Assembly: GCA_028281625.1 (NCBI GenBank)
Contig: JANQJN010000005.1
Coordinates: 1 to 54,389, forward strand
Direction: 5' to 3'
Length of the DNA: 54,389 nucleotides
DNA from: Emcibacteraceae bacterium
GTDB taxonomy: Bacteria > Pseudomonadota > Alphaproteobacteria > Sphingomonadales > Emcibacteraceae
Part shown: one piece after another, positions 26,113 through 35,468 of the stretch
Layout: each line of letters opens with the position of its first letter
How positions within the stretch are numbered: position 1 is the stretch's first letter
Position numbers and translations under genes: made by a program
Notes under the pieces: model-generated
What the model saw: the letters and a program-made list of their open reading frames with translations, nothing else
The model's database searches: none
What the model was told of the DNA's origin: nothing

Positions 26113-26382
26113 ATTGTACTCCTTTGCATTATTTAACGTAATTTTTTTTAATACTGTCACATAACTGTAATATTCGAGTGATATGATAATATCGATTAAT
26201 GATAAATTGACCTCGAATCGGCGGGAAGTCAACGGCTTACGCTGAACCTCCTTCATGTTTAACAAAACTGTAACAAAACTTTAACTTAATGGTCATTTCG
26301 ACTTAATGTCCTTGTCATTTTCTGCTGCTTTTATGTCTAAATTGTAAAATTTATTAATTTTTTATTTAGGCATAATATTCAA

Positions 26383-26946
26383 ATGGGCAAATTTCTCGCA
26401 GCAATTTCAATTGTTATACACTTCTATATGGCAGCGACCAGTACGTCATATGCTGGCAGCGGTGTGGTAGGCGAAATTAATATTCCGTCTGAGTTAACCC
26501 GATATGCTTATGCTGTGCCAGCTCCTACTGCAGAAACACGCGATCCTTCTTATTCAGTTGCAGTTACCTTTGTAAGATCGACTGGTCTACACAAAAGTCT
26601 TTCTCTATTGCTGCTTGATTCAGTAAAAACCGATGAAGTGGTGGAAGCCGCGATTTTAAAATATGGATTTGAGAACGTAAAAAACATTGTAGTCGACAAC
26701 ATCAAACACACCACCACAGACTATCGTGATCAATGGAATGACTTACTTGCCACAATCTATAGCAGTCAGTTTGACGCGCACATTTTGATGTCAATTGTTA
26801 AAAAGGGTGAGAAGTCACCTTATTTTGCTGACTTTATTGCCCGGCAAAAGCAAATGAATACCAGTGAGCAGCTGGCTACAAGTGATGTTTTCAAAAAAGC
26901 TCACAAAGAACTTATTAATTCTCTTAGAATAAATTTCGATAGCTAA
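26383..26946 (+). CDS. Secreted protein of unknown function
   Basis: 187 residues with a signal peptide (MGKFLAAISIVIHFYMAATS ... SYAGS). The mature part is mixed alpha/beta, rich in Lys and Asp, with no Cys and no motif I recognise; the C-terminal half (QWNDLLATIYSSQFDAHILM) looks helical. It is the only plus-strand gene in the left half of the window, divergent from the TPR-like gene. Coding is supported by length, signal peptide and amino-acid composition. Function unknown. Confidence 0.7.
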   Translation: MGKFLAAISIVIHFYMAATSTSYAGSGVVGEINIPSELTRYAYAVPAPTAETRDPSYSVAVTFVRSTGLHKSLSLLLLDSVKTDEVVEAAILKYGFENVKNIVVDNIKHTTTDYRDQWNDLLATIYSSQFDAHILMSIVKKGEKSPYFADFIARQKQMNTSEQLATSDVFKKAHKELINSLRINFDS

Positions 26947-27049
26947 CTTCTTCCCATCGAAAATTGAGCCCCTTGAGTCCAATACTTGCGGGCTGCATTA
27001 ACGTTCTGTTACGCCATAATCCATTAAGTATAAAAGTCGCCAACTAAAC

Positions 27050-27958
27050 TTACCGATTACCCAATATCTGTACGGAATCGCTTTGTGCACTCTTGTCCGG
27101 TACGACGTAAACCTTAACCCCATTTAAAATTTCTGACATTTCTTCGAGATATATGCGTCGCTCCATCGTTTCAGGCGACTTCTGCCATTCTTCCGCAAGG
27201 CTGGTAAAACGAACCACCTCGCCCCTTGCTGTTTCAAGCCGGCTAAACTGATCTGCCAGTCCCTCATTTCTAATCCGGGTGGCTTCAGCTTCTGCGTCAA
27301 ACAACATTTGGTTTTTCTGGGTTTCTGCCTGTTCTATTCTTCTGTAGCGATCGGAGTTGGCATTTTGAACCAACTGGAACGCGTCCGCAACACCATCATT
27401 ATTTGGCGGCGAAAGAGACTTAACAATAACATCCTGAACTTGAATTCCGGTATTGGCACCATCCAGTTCATCTTGCATGGCCTGCCGGATGCGGCTTCCA
27501 AGCAGCTGGCGCCCTGTTGTCAGAATATCGTCAACACTTTGTTCCACCAAAGATCTTGTCAACATCTTTTGTGCCACGTAATCAAGGAATACTTCCGGAT
27601 TATCATGAGACGTTTCATAGAGATCCAGCTGCGTTATCGTATATTGAATATCAACCTGGATTTCCACCAGACTGGCACCGCCCGTCATCCATAAGTTTCT
27701 CGCACCAAACGTGAAGCTCTCAAGTGTGGGAGCGGTATCTCCCACCGAAAGAATCAGGTTTGCTTTGGTTGTTCTTACTGTTTGACTGCCAAATGGATAC
27801 GGCGCATTCCAATGAATACCTGCTTCGACATTACGGTCAATCATTTTACCGAATATGTAGGTGACAGCGGTTTCTTCTGGTTCCACCGCATAAAAGCCGG
27901 AGACGGCATAGAGCGGTAGCAGCAATAATCCTAAGCCATATAGAAGTTTCTTAATCAT
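27050..27958 (-). CDS. SPFH/band 7 protein, HflK-like
   Basis: 302 residues: one N-terminal membrane anchor (about 5-22), then an SPFH domain (GFYAVEPEETAVTYIFGKMI; GIHWNAPYPFG), and an Ala/Glu/Arg-rich coiled coil (RRIEQAETQKNQMLFDAEAE). True HflK proteins have a Gly/Pro-rich cytoplasmic head before the membrane helix; that is missing here. SPFH proteins form large membrane rings that organise or shield membrane proteins. Third gene of a three-SPFH operon; its ATG overlaps the preceding stop as TAATG. Confidence 0.85.
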   Translation of the reverse strand: MIKKLLYGLGLLLLPLYAVSGFYAVEPEETAVTYIFGKMIDRNVEAGIHWNAPYPFGSQTVRTTKANLILSVGDTAPTLESFTFGARNLWMTGGASLVEIQVDIQYTITQLDLYETSHDNPEVFLDYVAQKMLTRSLVEQSVDDILTTGRQLLGSRIRQAMQDELDGANTGIQVQDVIVKSLSPPNNDGVADAFQLVQNANSDRYRRIEQAETQKNQMLFDAEAEATRIRNEGLADQFSRLETARGEVVRFTSLAEEWQKSPETMERRIYLEEMSEILNGVKVYVVPDKSAQSDSVQILGNR

Positions 27959-28881
27959 TATCTATCCGCCGATCTGTTTTCAAGAGGTGGATTTGTTAGA
28001 AGATCAAGCAGTGGGGAATCTTCCGGCAGTATCAATGTTGTATCAAGATCAATGATGCTTCCATACACTTCCAAAGTTCGCAAAAATTCGTAAAAATCTT
28101 CTTTATCTTTATAGGCTTCCGCGTAAATGCGTGCTGCTTCTGCTTCTGCTTCACCACGTGCGATCTCCGCTTCAGCTTCGGCTGAAGCAATTATCTCAGC
28201 GCTTTGTCTGCTTGCGTCCGCAAGGATTTTTCTAGCTTCTGCATCCCCTTCTGAGCGGTAAGATTTCGCAATACGCTCACGCTCCGCACGCATACGGGCA
28301 TACACACTGATCAAGTTCTGTGCAGGGAAATTGAATTTTGAAACTCCAATGTTGGTAAATTCAATACCATAATCGCGACTGGCCAGCGTGGAGGCCTCAT
28401 TAAAGATCGATTGTTCCATTGCGGAAATATTTTCAGCTGCCATCATGTCACTGAGCTGACTAATGTCGGCAGGGATATAATCCGTGAATGGTTTTTGCCC
28501 TAGCGCTGCACCAAAAAGGGACTTCACCAGATTTTCTATACGAGCTTCCGCTGCATCTCTGGTTCTAAGTGCCGTCAGGAACTTTTCCGGATCCACAATC
28601 CGCCATGTCAGGAAGGAAGAAACAATGATATTCTTTTTGTCTGACGTTAAAAATTCTTCTTCTGGTATAATCTGATACATATTGCGTTTATCGAAACGGA
28701 CAACCCTTTCAAAGGGCATAGGAAGCTTCATTCTGAGACCGGGCTCATCATGCACTGCAACCGTACGACCGAAACGTGTCACAATACTAAATTCCGCTTC
28801 ATTGACCACGAAAAAGGACGTCATCAAGTAAGAGACTATTAATATTGAAATTACGACAATTGGGGCTTTTTTCTTCATCAT
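27958..28881 (-). CDS. SPFH/band 7 protein, HflC-like
   Basis: 307 residues from ATG at 28881, the start nearest a GGAAGAG ribosome site; the ORF-track start at 28980 lies inside the upstream gene. One membrane helix (APIVVISILIVSYLMTSFFV), then VNEAEFSIVTRFGRTV, the HflC-like FLTSDKKNIIVSSFLTWRI and the C-terminal AEAEAEIARGEAEAEAARIY-type repeat with YKDKEDFYEFLRTLEVY, all characteristic of HflC. It would pair with an HflK-like partner in a membrane ring; both neighbours are HflK-like. Confidence 0.87.
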   Translation of the reverse strand: MMKKKAPIVVISILIVSYLMTSFFVVNEAEFSIVTRFGRTVAVHDEPGLRMKLPMPFERVVRFDKRNMYQIIPEEEFLTSDKKNIIVSSFLTWRIVDPEKFLTALRTRDAAEARIENLVKSLFGAALGQKPFTDYIPADISQLSDMMAAENISAMEQSIFNEASTLASRDYGIEFTNIGVSKFNFPAQNLISVYARMRAERERIAKSYRSEGDAEARKILADASRQSAEIIASAEAEAEIARGEAEAEAARIYAEAYKDKEDFYEFLRTLEVYGSIIDLDTTLILPEDSPLLDLLTNPPLENRSADR

Positions 28882-28897
28882 TTTAAATCTCTTCCCT

Positions 28898-31039
28898 TTA
28901 ATCCTTAAATTTGAACCTGACGACATCTTCTGCATTCGGGTCGAGCCATAAATCAACTCCGTCCGAATTCTGTAGTCCATTAAGATAAAGTGTTGGCAGG
29001 ATGAGCCATCTTTCCTGAGCCTCTAACTGCAGTCTTTTTTCTGTCAGATATGGATAGCTTTGATGCACGTCTGCAAGTGGTTTAAAGGCTGCTGCCTGCC
29101 CTCTTGCAAATGCTAATTCTCGTGCGGCGCTTACGCTGGCGTTTGCTTTAACGGTTTCAGAATTACCTCGGGCTTCATTAAGCATGGAAATAGCGTCACC
29201 ATCAGCCAAAAACAGTGATCTTTGCATATCCTCGAGCGAGCTAGCTACGTCACGAAATGCGTCATGCACACGGTTCGGGGCGTGGACATATACGAGTCTG
29301 GCATCAAGAACATTAAAACCCTGATCAAGCGCATTTACTTTATTTTTTAATTGATCCCGAAACCGTTGCTCAAGTCCGCCACGCTCCGTGGTAAATACTG
29401 AATCAATAGGAAGCTGCACGGCTTCAGACACAAGAACCTGCCGCGCTAGATCCATCAACAGGTTGTCATTTTTTTCGCTGTAAAAATGGTAATTATAAAT
29501 ATCGTCAATTTCATATGTTATTACCGATTTTATAAGTAGAACATTTTCATCTGCTGTTAGATACGTGTTTGAATTTTCGTATGAATTTACTCTTTCCCCG
29601 CTCACTGTGAAATTACCGAGGCTTTCATCGATTGAAATTTGCCGAACATTGCCGGTGTCAATAACCACCGCTTCAGTAATGGGGGATGGCAGTCTAAAAT
29701 ACAGGCCAGGTGATAATTCACTGTCCACCACTTCACCGAACCTGAGAATCATGCCCTGACTTCCAGGTGGGACCTGCACAGTATAATAGGGGTAAAGCGC
29801 AATAATTACGATCGCGGCCGTCGCGCGCATCAAATTCTTTTGATGCGATTTTAAAAAACCACCAGCAAGAGAAGCTTGCATTTTTAAGTCGTTAACCGGA
29901 TCAATATAACTTTTACGTCCAAAACTGACGATAACCAATCCTACAAAGATAACGGTAGCTGCCCATTTCGCGACCATCCAAAATGTGCTATCGGGGCTAT
30001 TCAAAGCAACGATCGTGTCGGCTCTGACAATATCTGCAGCAAAATAATCAAGCAAAAGACCGGCACTAATAGCAACTACAATAATTGATGATAGATAAGC
30101 CCACATCACTCTGTAACCAAGCATCTTGCCAACAATATTTATAGTCGCGATACTGGTCGCCGGACCTGTTAGAAGATAAACAAGCGCAGCCCCTGGCGAC
30201 AATCCGCTGATAATCAAACCAGCTGCGACAGGTGTAGACATGCTGGCACAAGTGTATAGCGGCACACTAATCAAAACCATCAGAAGCATGGAAAGAATGC
30301 TGGCGAGCAGCCCATCTCCAAAATTAAAAAAGTTATCGGGTACAAGAGCAAGCATTATCCCCGTAATCACCAGCCCTGCCACAATCCAGAAAGCAATGTC
30401 ATCAATCATTGGGCCAAAACCATAATTGAAAACGCCTTTTGCCTTTTGCTTCCAGCCTACGTTTTTGGAGGCCGCCAGTTCTCCTTCATCGTGATGATGG
30501 TGATGGTGCTCATGGTCGTGATCGTGATCGTGATGATGATGGTGGTGGGTTAGCTCTTCCAGTTCTTTTTGGTCTTCTTCTGAAAGCTCGTCATCATCCT
30601 TCTCATCACGTGTCAGAAAAGCACAGGAAAGGCCAGCTGCAATTGCACTTACCAGGGCCGCAAACGGTCTATAGATGGCCATGAAAGGTCCAAGTAGTCC
30701 GTAAGAGACAATTACCGAATCCACACCTGTTTCCGGCACGGATACAATGAAGGAAGCTGTAGCTGGTTTTGAAGCACCTTTTTTGCGCAGTGTTGCTGCT
30801 GCTGGAAGCACGCTGCAAGAACATAATGGTAAGGGGGCACCCAGAATTGTGGCCCAGAAAATTCCCTTAATTCCCTTTTGGCCAAGATTCTTGGTGATCA
30901 GTTTCATGGGAATAAATTCATGCAAAACGCCCGCAAAAAACAGACCAAATAGAATGAATATTGAGCTTTGATAAAATATTCCTACTGTCTCAGTAACAAT
31001 GCTGACAGCAATATCATATAAGGCTAATAAAAACTCCAT
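28898..31039 (-). CDS. Fusion: Cu/Zn-type permease (SO_0444-like) with C-terminal SPFH domain
   Basis: 713 residues. Residues 1-375 form a permease of the SO_0444/ArsP-like group: about eight membrane segments, the PLCSCSVLPAAATLRKKGAS motif (CxC at 73-75), a His/Asp-rich cytoplasmic loop at about 165-183 and a second Cys motif (LYTCASMSTP). Residues 402-700 are a complete HflK-like SPFH module with its own membrane helix, VPPGSQGMILRFGEVV and a helical tail. Each half matches a normally separate family at full length, so this is a genuine fusion with one uninterrupted reading frame. Family permeases export divalent metals; the SPFH part probably embeds the permease in a ring with the two following SPFH proteins. 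Ribosome site GGGAG supports the start. Confidence 0.88.
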   Translation of the reverse strand: MEFLLALYDIAVSIVTETVGIFYQSSIFILFGLFFAGVLHEFIPMKLITKNLGQKGIKGIFWATILGAPLPLCSCSVLPAAATLRKKGASKPATASFIVSVPETGVDSVIVSYGLLGPFMAIYRPFAALVSAIAAGLSCAFLTRDEKDDDELSEEDQKELEELTHHHHHHDHDHDHEHHHHHHDEGELAASKNVGWKQKAKGVFNYGFGPMIDDIAFWIVAGLVITGIMLALVPDNFFNFGDGLLASILSMLLMVLISVPLYTCASMSTPVAAGLIISGLSPGAALVYLLTGPATSIATINIVGKMLGYRVMWAYLSSIIVVAISAGLLLDYFAADIVRADTIVALNSPDSTFWMVAKWAATVIFVGLVIVSFGRKSYIDPVNDLKMQASLAGGFLKSHQKNLMRATAAIVIIALYPYYTVQVPPGSQGMILRFGEVVDSELSPGLYFRLPSPITEAVVIDTGNVRQISIDESLGNFTVSGERVNSYENSNTYLTADENVLLIKSVITYEIDDIYNYHFYSEKNDNLLMDLARQVLVSEAVQLPIDSVFTTERGGLEQRFRDQLKNKVNALDQGFNVLDARLVYVHAPNRVHDAFRDVASSLEDMQRSLFLADGDAISMLNEARGNSETVKANASVSAARELAFARGQAAAFKPLADVHQSYPYLTEKRLQLEAQERWLILPTLYLNGLQNSDGVDLWLDPNAEDVVRFKFKD

Positions 31040-31380
31040 GGTTCTCCCTCTAAACTAAGCGCTATTAAAGTAAGCGCGTGGCAATACAGCCATCCACTCC
31101 CCCAAAACAAATAAATCTCGGAAAGTGGGATAATAAACAGTTATTTCTAAACAATAAAGTCTTTATGACATAATATTTTGCTTAATCCTGCTTACCAATC
31201 GTTTCTCGAAATTTTTGTGCCTGAATTGCAACGATTAATTTCTTCATTGATATATTATAACGCCTTACATTTTTGTCAATTTATTAGCGCAAGTGGTGGC
31301 TGTCTCGTTTTCAACAGGGACCGATGGAGCATCGCTGACGCAAATAAACTTGCAATCAGTTTAAAAAATGTCCCGGAAAC
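31040..31380. promoter_or_regulatory. Intergenic region upstream of the permease-SPFH operon
   Basis: About 340 bp without a convincing gene; the plus ORF at 31178 overlaps the P450 3' end and looks random. It must carry the promoter of the minus-strand permease operon. GATATA-T-TATAAC at 31249-31261 differs from the GTTATA-N-TATAAC core of a Zur box by one base, but lies about 210 bp from the start and lacks the outer bases. Repeated AGCGC blocks sit close to the start (31060-31078). Confidence 0.4.
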
Positions 31381-33681
31381 TCACAGCGCCAATGTTATTT
31401 TTTGTCCCTTGACGCGCGAACAACAGGTCATCATTCTATCGCCCTGCTTTCTTTCCTTACTGGTAAGAACCTGATCCCTGTGATCTATATCCCCCTCAAT
31501 CACTTCGATTTCGCAAGTCCCGCAAATACCTTCCTTGCAATCATTGGGTACATCCATTCCTTTTGCAAGTAACGCCTCTAGGACCGTCTGATTCGCACCG
31601 ACTTTGATTGTCAGTTCAGAATCCTGCAAATAAGCATCAAAGCTATGTTCCTCTTCAGCATTAAGCGTTGCAACGTTGGAATTGAAATACTCGTAATGAA
31701 GAGCTCCCTCTGGCCAATTTTCAGCTAAGAACTTGAGTTCATGGAGCAACCGCTCTGGACCACAAGCATAAACCTGCTGGCCTTGGACCAAATCAGCGGT
31801 TAGTTCCGAAAGTTGCATTCTCATGCCGTCTTCGCCTGAATAAAAAGAAAGGCAATCACCATGCTGTTCTTTTAGTCGTTTTGCAAACGTCATGGAACTA
31901 AGGGACCGCCCTGCATAATGAACAGTGTAATCCTTGCCAAGCTCCCTCAATCTATCAGCCATGGCAATGATTGGTGTGATGCCAATACCACCCGCAATTA
32001 GCATGTATTTTTCAGCGGTTTCATCTAGCTTAAAATGATTTTTTGGCCCAACGATCTGAACTTTGTCACCGACAGCAAGTTTTTCATGAAAATGAAGCGA
32101 ACCGCCACGACCTTCCGTTTCTTTTAAAACCGCAATTTTGTATTGGTCGCCGGCTTCTGAAGACCCACAAAGCGAATATTTGCGGCTAAACTCCCCGTGA
32201 ATGAAATCGATATGAGCGCCCGCCGTCCAATTAGGAAGGCTTTTACCATTTAAACTGGCAATTGTAATTTCAATCACATCTTTTGTTTTTGATGAGATCT
32301 CCTCAACCCGTACCGTTCGATAAAGCTCGTCTTTGGACGGTGGCCCAATTTTAAAATGTGTGTGCTCAGTAAGAATTTCAGGGTCGGCCTTTTCAGGGTT
32401 TTTGTCTGGATCCCAAGTGACCCAAAGCTCTGAAGCTCCGCGAAAGGATGTATTGGGCAAGAACTCAAACTTTTGATCAGTTTTAAGTTCCATATGAGGG
32501 AGTCTCTTTACAAACTCTTCGAGGAAGATCCTCATTTCCATACGACCTATGTTCTTGCCCATACATTGGTGACTGCCGTAACCAAAGGTAAGATGATCCG
32601 TTGTATTGTCGCGGTAAAGATCAATTTCATCAGGGTTTTCAAAATGCCGTTCGTCATGATTGGCCGATGCCGTTACCATCAGAAGCCGAGCATCCTTGGG
32701 GACTTTTACATCACCAATCTGTGTGTCACGTGTTGCCTGCCGCCTCCAGGCAACAACTGATCCTTCAAAGCGCAAACATTCTTCAACAGCATTGGGTATG
32801 AGCTTCGGGTTTTCACATATTTCCTTCCATTTCTCCTTATTACCGAGAAGAACACGAAACATATTACTGGTTGCGTTGGAAGTGGTTTCATGAGCCGCAG
32901 CGAGGATCGCCATCATCATTGAGTTCAAGTAAGACTCTGTCACGATCTCCGGATACTTTAGGTGCTGGCGTACCGTAAGATACATCCACCCTTCACCCTC
33001 AGGATTTTCTTTCATCTTCTTTATGATATCGACAGCAACCGTCCAAAACTTGCCCACCGAATGAGCAACATCAATTTGTTCTTCCGGTGTTGGCCTTCCC
33101 CAGGTATTTACCGTGTGCGCAACCGAAAAACTTCTGATTTTCTCACTATCCTCATCGGGTACACCTAAAAAATGAAGCGCCACCATTAAGGGTATTTCCT
33201 TAAACATTTCAGCGACGAGATCCGCTTCGCCCTTTTCAATGAAGCGGTCCATATATTCACGGGTAAGAGCACGCACGGCAGGCTGATGTTTTTCAAGTTC
33301 TTCAGGATCAAAGCTGTCCATTAAAACGCGGCGCCGCTCCATATGGGCTGGTTCATCCTCATTTACCAATGTGCGGTTCATCGCGTAACCATAACTTTTG
33401 AGGACCTCCATCGCTTCGGGTGGTGCCGGTGTTATTTTTTCGAGCGCAATGCAGGGAGAAAATAAGATATTGTCACGAAAAATTGCTTTTACGTCATCGT
33501 ATCTGCTGACAATCCAATATCCTAAACGAGGACTATAAAATACTGGCTCCTGTTCCCTGGCCCATTTCAGCGCCTCTGCGGGGTTGACATGATAGTCGCC
33601 TTCGAACGCATCAAATTTTCGTGCACCATGGGAAATGGGACATCCGGTTGGTGTTAGCTTTTGATGATCTTGATTACTCAT
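31381..33681 (-). CDS. Self-sufficient cytochrome P450 (CYP116B-like): heme-FMN reductase-2Fe2S fusion
   Basis: 766 residues from ATG at 33681, which overlaps the IclR stop (ATGA). Domain order: P450 (1 to about 425) with I-helix AAAHETTSN, ExxR in EECLRFEGS and heme ligand FGYGSHQCMGKN (Cys about 373); FMN/NAD reductase of the phthalate dioxygenase type with RKYSLCG and GGIGITPIIAMAD; C-terminal ferredoxin with CKEGICGTCEIEV and a final Cys (MTCC). This is the class VII layout, so it needs only NADH/NADPH and oxygen. Some CYP116B enzymes are reported to ortho-hydroxylate phenylacetate. Here it ends an operon with an FAH-family hydrolase, a VOC protein and an aminotransferase, which fits hydroxylation of an arylacetate; substrate unproven. 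Confidence 0.95.
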   Translation of the reverse strand: MSNQDHQKLTPTGCPISHGARKFDAFEGDYHVNPAEALKWAREQEPVFYSPRLGYWIVSRYDDVKAIFRDNILFSPCIALEKITPAPPEAMEVLKSYGYAMNRTLVNEDEPAHMERRRVLMDSFDPEELEKHQPAVRALTREYMDRFIEKGEADLVAEMFKEIPLMVALHFLGVPDEDSEKIRSFSVAHTVNTWGRPTPEEQIDVAHSVGKFWTVAVDIIKKMKENPEGEGWMYLTVRQHLKYPEIVTESYLNSMMMAILAAAHETTSNATSNMFRVLLGNKEKWKEICENPKLIPNAVEECLRFEGSVVAWRRQATRDTQIGDVKVPKDARLLMVTASANHDERHFENPDEIDLYRDNTTDHLTFGYGSHQCMGKNIGRMEMRIFLEEFVKRLPHMELKTDQKFEFLPNTSFRGASELWVTWDPDKNPEKADPEILTEHTHFKIGPPSKDELYRTVRVEEISSKTKDVIEITIASLNGKSLPNWTAGAHIDFIHGEFSRKYSLCGSSEAGDQYKIAVLKETEGRGGSLHFHEKLAVGDKVQIVGPKNHFKLDETAEKYMLIAGGIGITPIIAMADRLRELGKDYTVHYAGRSLSSMTFAKRLKEQHGDCLSFYSGEDGMRMQLSELTADLVQGQQVYACGPERLLHELKFLAENWPEGALHYEYFNSNVATLNAEEEHSFDAYLQDSELTIKVGANQTVLEALLAKGMDVPNDCKEGICGTCEIEVIEGDIDHRDQVLTSKERKQGDRMMTCCSRVKGQKITLAL

Positions 33682-34481
33682 ATAGCGTCCCAAGAACCCA
33701 ATTTTTCGTTCAAGCGTTGCTGCGATTCTAATAAGGCTTGCTTTATTTTCTGCGCCGCCCTGCTGTCCTCTTCCCCTATATCATGTTCATAACCAATGAC
33801 AGTTAAGACGAATTCTGCCTCTCCGCGAACTCCCACCACAGGAACGGAAAGGGAAATGACATTTGGCTGAAAATCACCCATTCCGATTGAAAGGCCAGTT
33901 CGTTTTATCTCTGCCAGCTCATCCTTAAATTCGGCTTTGTCAAGTTCGAGGCCACCTATTTTTGGCTTTACGGGCAATGCACCATAAGATGAAAGCAACG
34001 CGTCTTTCTTTGCATCGTCAATCAATGCTGCGAACATCCTGCCGGTTGCACTATATATTGGGGAGAGCACTTCACCTATTCTAACCATCAGTGTGATTGG
34101 TCGTGAAGAGGCTTTTCGACCAACCACAAGTGCGGCGTCATCATTCCAGATCGACAAAAACACTGTCTCGTCAACTTTCGCATTTAGAATATCCAGTTCT
34201 TCATTGGCAAGGCTCACTCTATCAATACGCTTAATAGCCTTAAAGCCAATATCAAGGGCCTTTGGCCCTAAATCATATAAACCCGGCTCCTTTAAACGCG
34301 TAACCAAGCCCGTTTCAATTAGACTTACCAGATAACGATGAACTTTCGCTGGGGACATATCAATTTGCTGTGAAAGGGCATTTAGTGATATTGGCCCACC
34401 CGCATCAACGATAGCATCCAGAACCGTCATGCCAATAACGACAGAATTGATACCTTGCTGTATTTTCCTTGGTTCAGACAT
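33678..34481 (-). CDS. IclR-family transcription regulator
   Basis: 267 residues: N-terminal winged helix-turn-helix (about 10-75, ISLNALSQQIDMSPAKVHRY) and C-terminal effector-binding domain (YSATGRMFAALIDD; ISLSVPVVGVRGEAEFVLTV). IclR proteins usually control catabolic operons for aromatic or small organic acids next to them. It begins directly after the FAH-family stop (TGA-ATG) and overlaps the P450 gene, so it likely autoregulates this operon and may act at the palindrome at 37164-37186. Confidence 0.93.
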   Translation of the reverse strand: MSEPRKIQQGINSVVIGMTVLDAIVDAGGPISLNALSQQIDMSPAKVHRYLVSLIETGLVTRLKEPGLYDLGPKALDIGFKAIKRIDRVSLANEELDILNAKVDETVFLSIWNDDAALVVGRKASSRPITLMVRIGEVLSPIYSATGRMFAALIDDAKKDALLSSYGALPVKPKIGGLELDKAEFKDELAEIKRTGLSIGMGDFQPNVISLSVPVVGVRGEAEFVLTVIGYEHDIGEEDSRAAQKIKQALLESQQRLNEKLGSWDAI

Positions 34482-35465
34482 TCATTCCTCTAATGGTTTG
34501 ACCACTTGATCAATGGCACCGAATATGGAGTTTCCTTCATAATCGGTAAGATCGATTTTTACACGATCATCAAATTGAAGAAGGGCAGTTTTGGCCGCAC
34601 CTTCATTTATGATTTCAAGGGCTCGAATTTCACCAATACAGCCACACCCAACGCTTTCGTCTTCGTTTGACACAGTCCCCATGGCAATAATGGTCCCAGG
34701 TTCAAACGTTCTGGTTTTTGCCACATGCGCGATCATATCACCATAACTAAAAGGCGAACCAATACCTGCTTCCAGTTTACCAACCTTTTCGCCCCTCACC
34801 CAACAATGCATCTCTCCAGAAACGAAGCGACTATCCCAAAGATCGCCCAACTCATCAGGTGTAACCACAATGGGTCCCAGCGATGATGATGGTTTTCCCG
34901 TTAGAAACCCGAAAGATCGTTTTAATTCAGGCGGAATCAACGCGCGTAATGAAATATCATTAAGCAGACCAAAAAGCTTAATGTGTTCTGCTGCTATTTC
35001 GGACGATACGCCTACGGGCACCTCGTCCGTAATCGCCGCGATTTCTGCTTCAAAATCAATGCCGTGCTTTTCGCATGGCAATCTAATAGGATCATTCCAC
35101 GCCATATAACCATGAGAAATGCCCTGATAAATGAGCGGTGCATCCAATATGTCGTCCGGAAGACTATCGCCTCTTGCAGCGCGATTACGGCTGATATGGC
35201 TTATGTAACAGGCACCATCCAGATATTGATAGGCCCGAGGCAGCGGCGCGCCAAGGTCATTAAAATCAAGGTCAAACACATCAGATACTTCATTGCAATT
35301 CAGATTTTCATAAAGCGATTGCAGTTTTGGCGCCACTTGATCCCAATCATCAAGTGCGGCTTGCAGTGTGGGTGCGATATTATCTGCATGACAACCCCGC
35401 TTCATATCTTGACTTACAACGATCAACCGACCGTCACGTCCTCCTTTTAACGACGCCAACTTCAT
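34482..35465 (-). CDS. Fumarylacetoacetate hydrolase family protein
   Basis: 327 residues starting MKLASLKGGRDGRLIVVSQD, the form seen in alphaproteobacterial FahA-like proteins of tyrosine/homogentisate degradation. Metal-site acidic residues are in GIDFEAEIAAIT; SFGFLTGKPSSSLGP and GTIIAMGTVSNEDESVGCGC form the active-site region. The family hydrolyses C-C bonds of ring-cleavage products such as fumarylacetoacetate. Three bases after the VOC gene and directly before the IclR gene. The family is sure; the exact substrate is inferred from context. Confidence 0.9.
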   Translation of the reverse strand: MKLASLKGGRDGRLIVVSQDMKRGCHADNIAPTLQAALDDWDQVAPKLQSLYENLNCNEVSDVFDLDFNDLGAPLPRAYQYLDGACYISHISRNRAARGDSLPDDILDAPLIYQGISHGYMAWNDPIRLPCEKHGIDFEAEIAAITDEVPVGVSSEIAAEHIKLFGLLNDISLRALIPPELKRSFGFLTGKPSSSLGPIVVTPDELGDLWDSRFVSGEMHCWVRGEKVGKLEAGIGSPFSYGDMIAHVAKTRTFEPGTIIAMGTVSNEDESVGCGCIGEIRALEIINEGAAKTALLQFDDRVKIDLTDYEGNSIFGAIDQVVKPLEE

Positions 35466-35468
35466 TTA

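Noticed and set aside
27050-28881. Standard hflKC pair controlling FtsH
   Set aside because: Order is HflC-like then headless HflK-like, with no hfq, hflX or degP neighbours and a permease-SPFH fusion in front.
31178-31474. 98-aa plus ORF upstream of the permease-SPFH operon
   Set aside because: Overlaps the P450 3' end by 94 bp, has no ribosome site and no recognisable domain.
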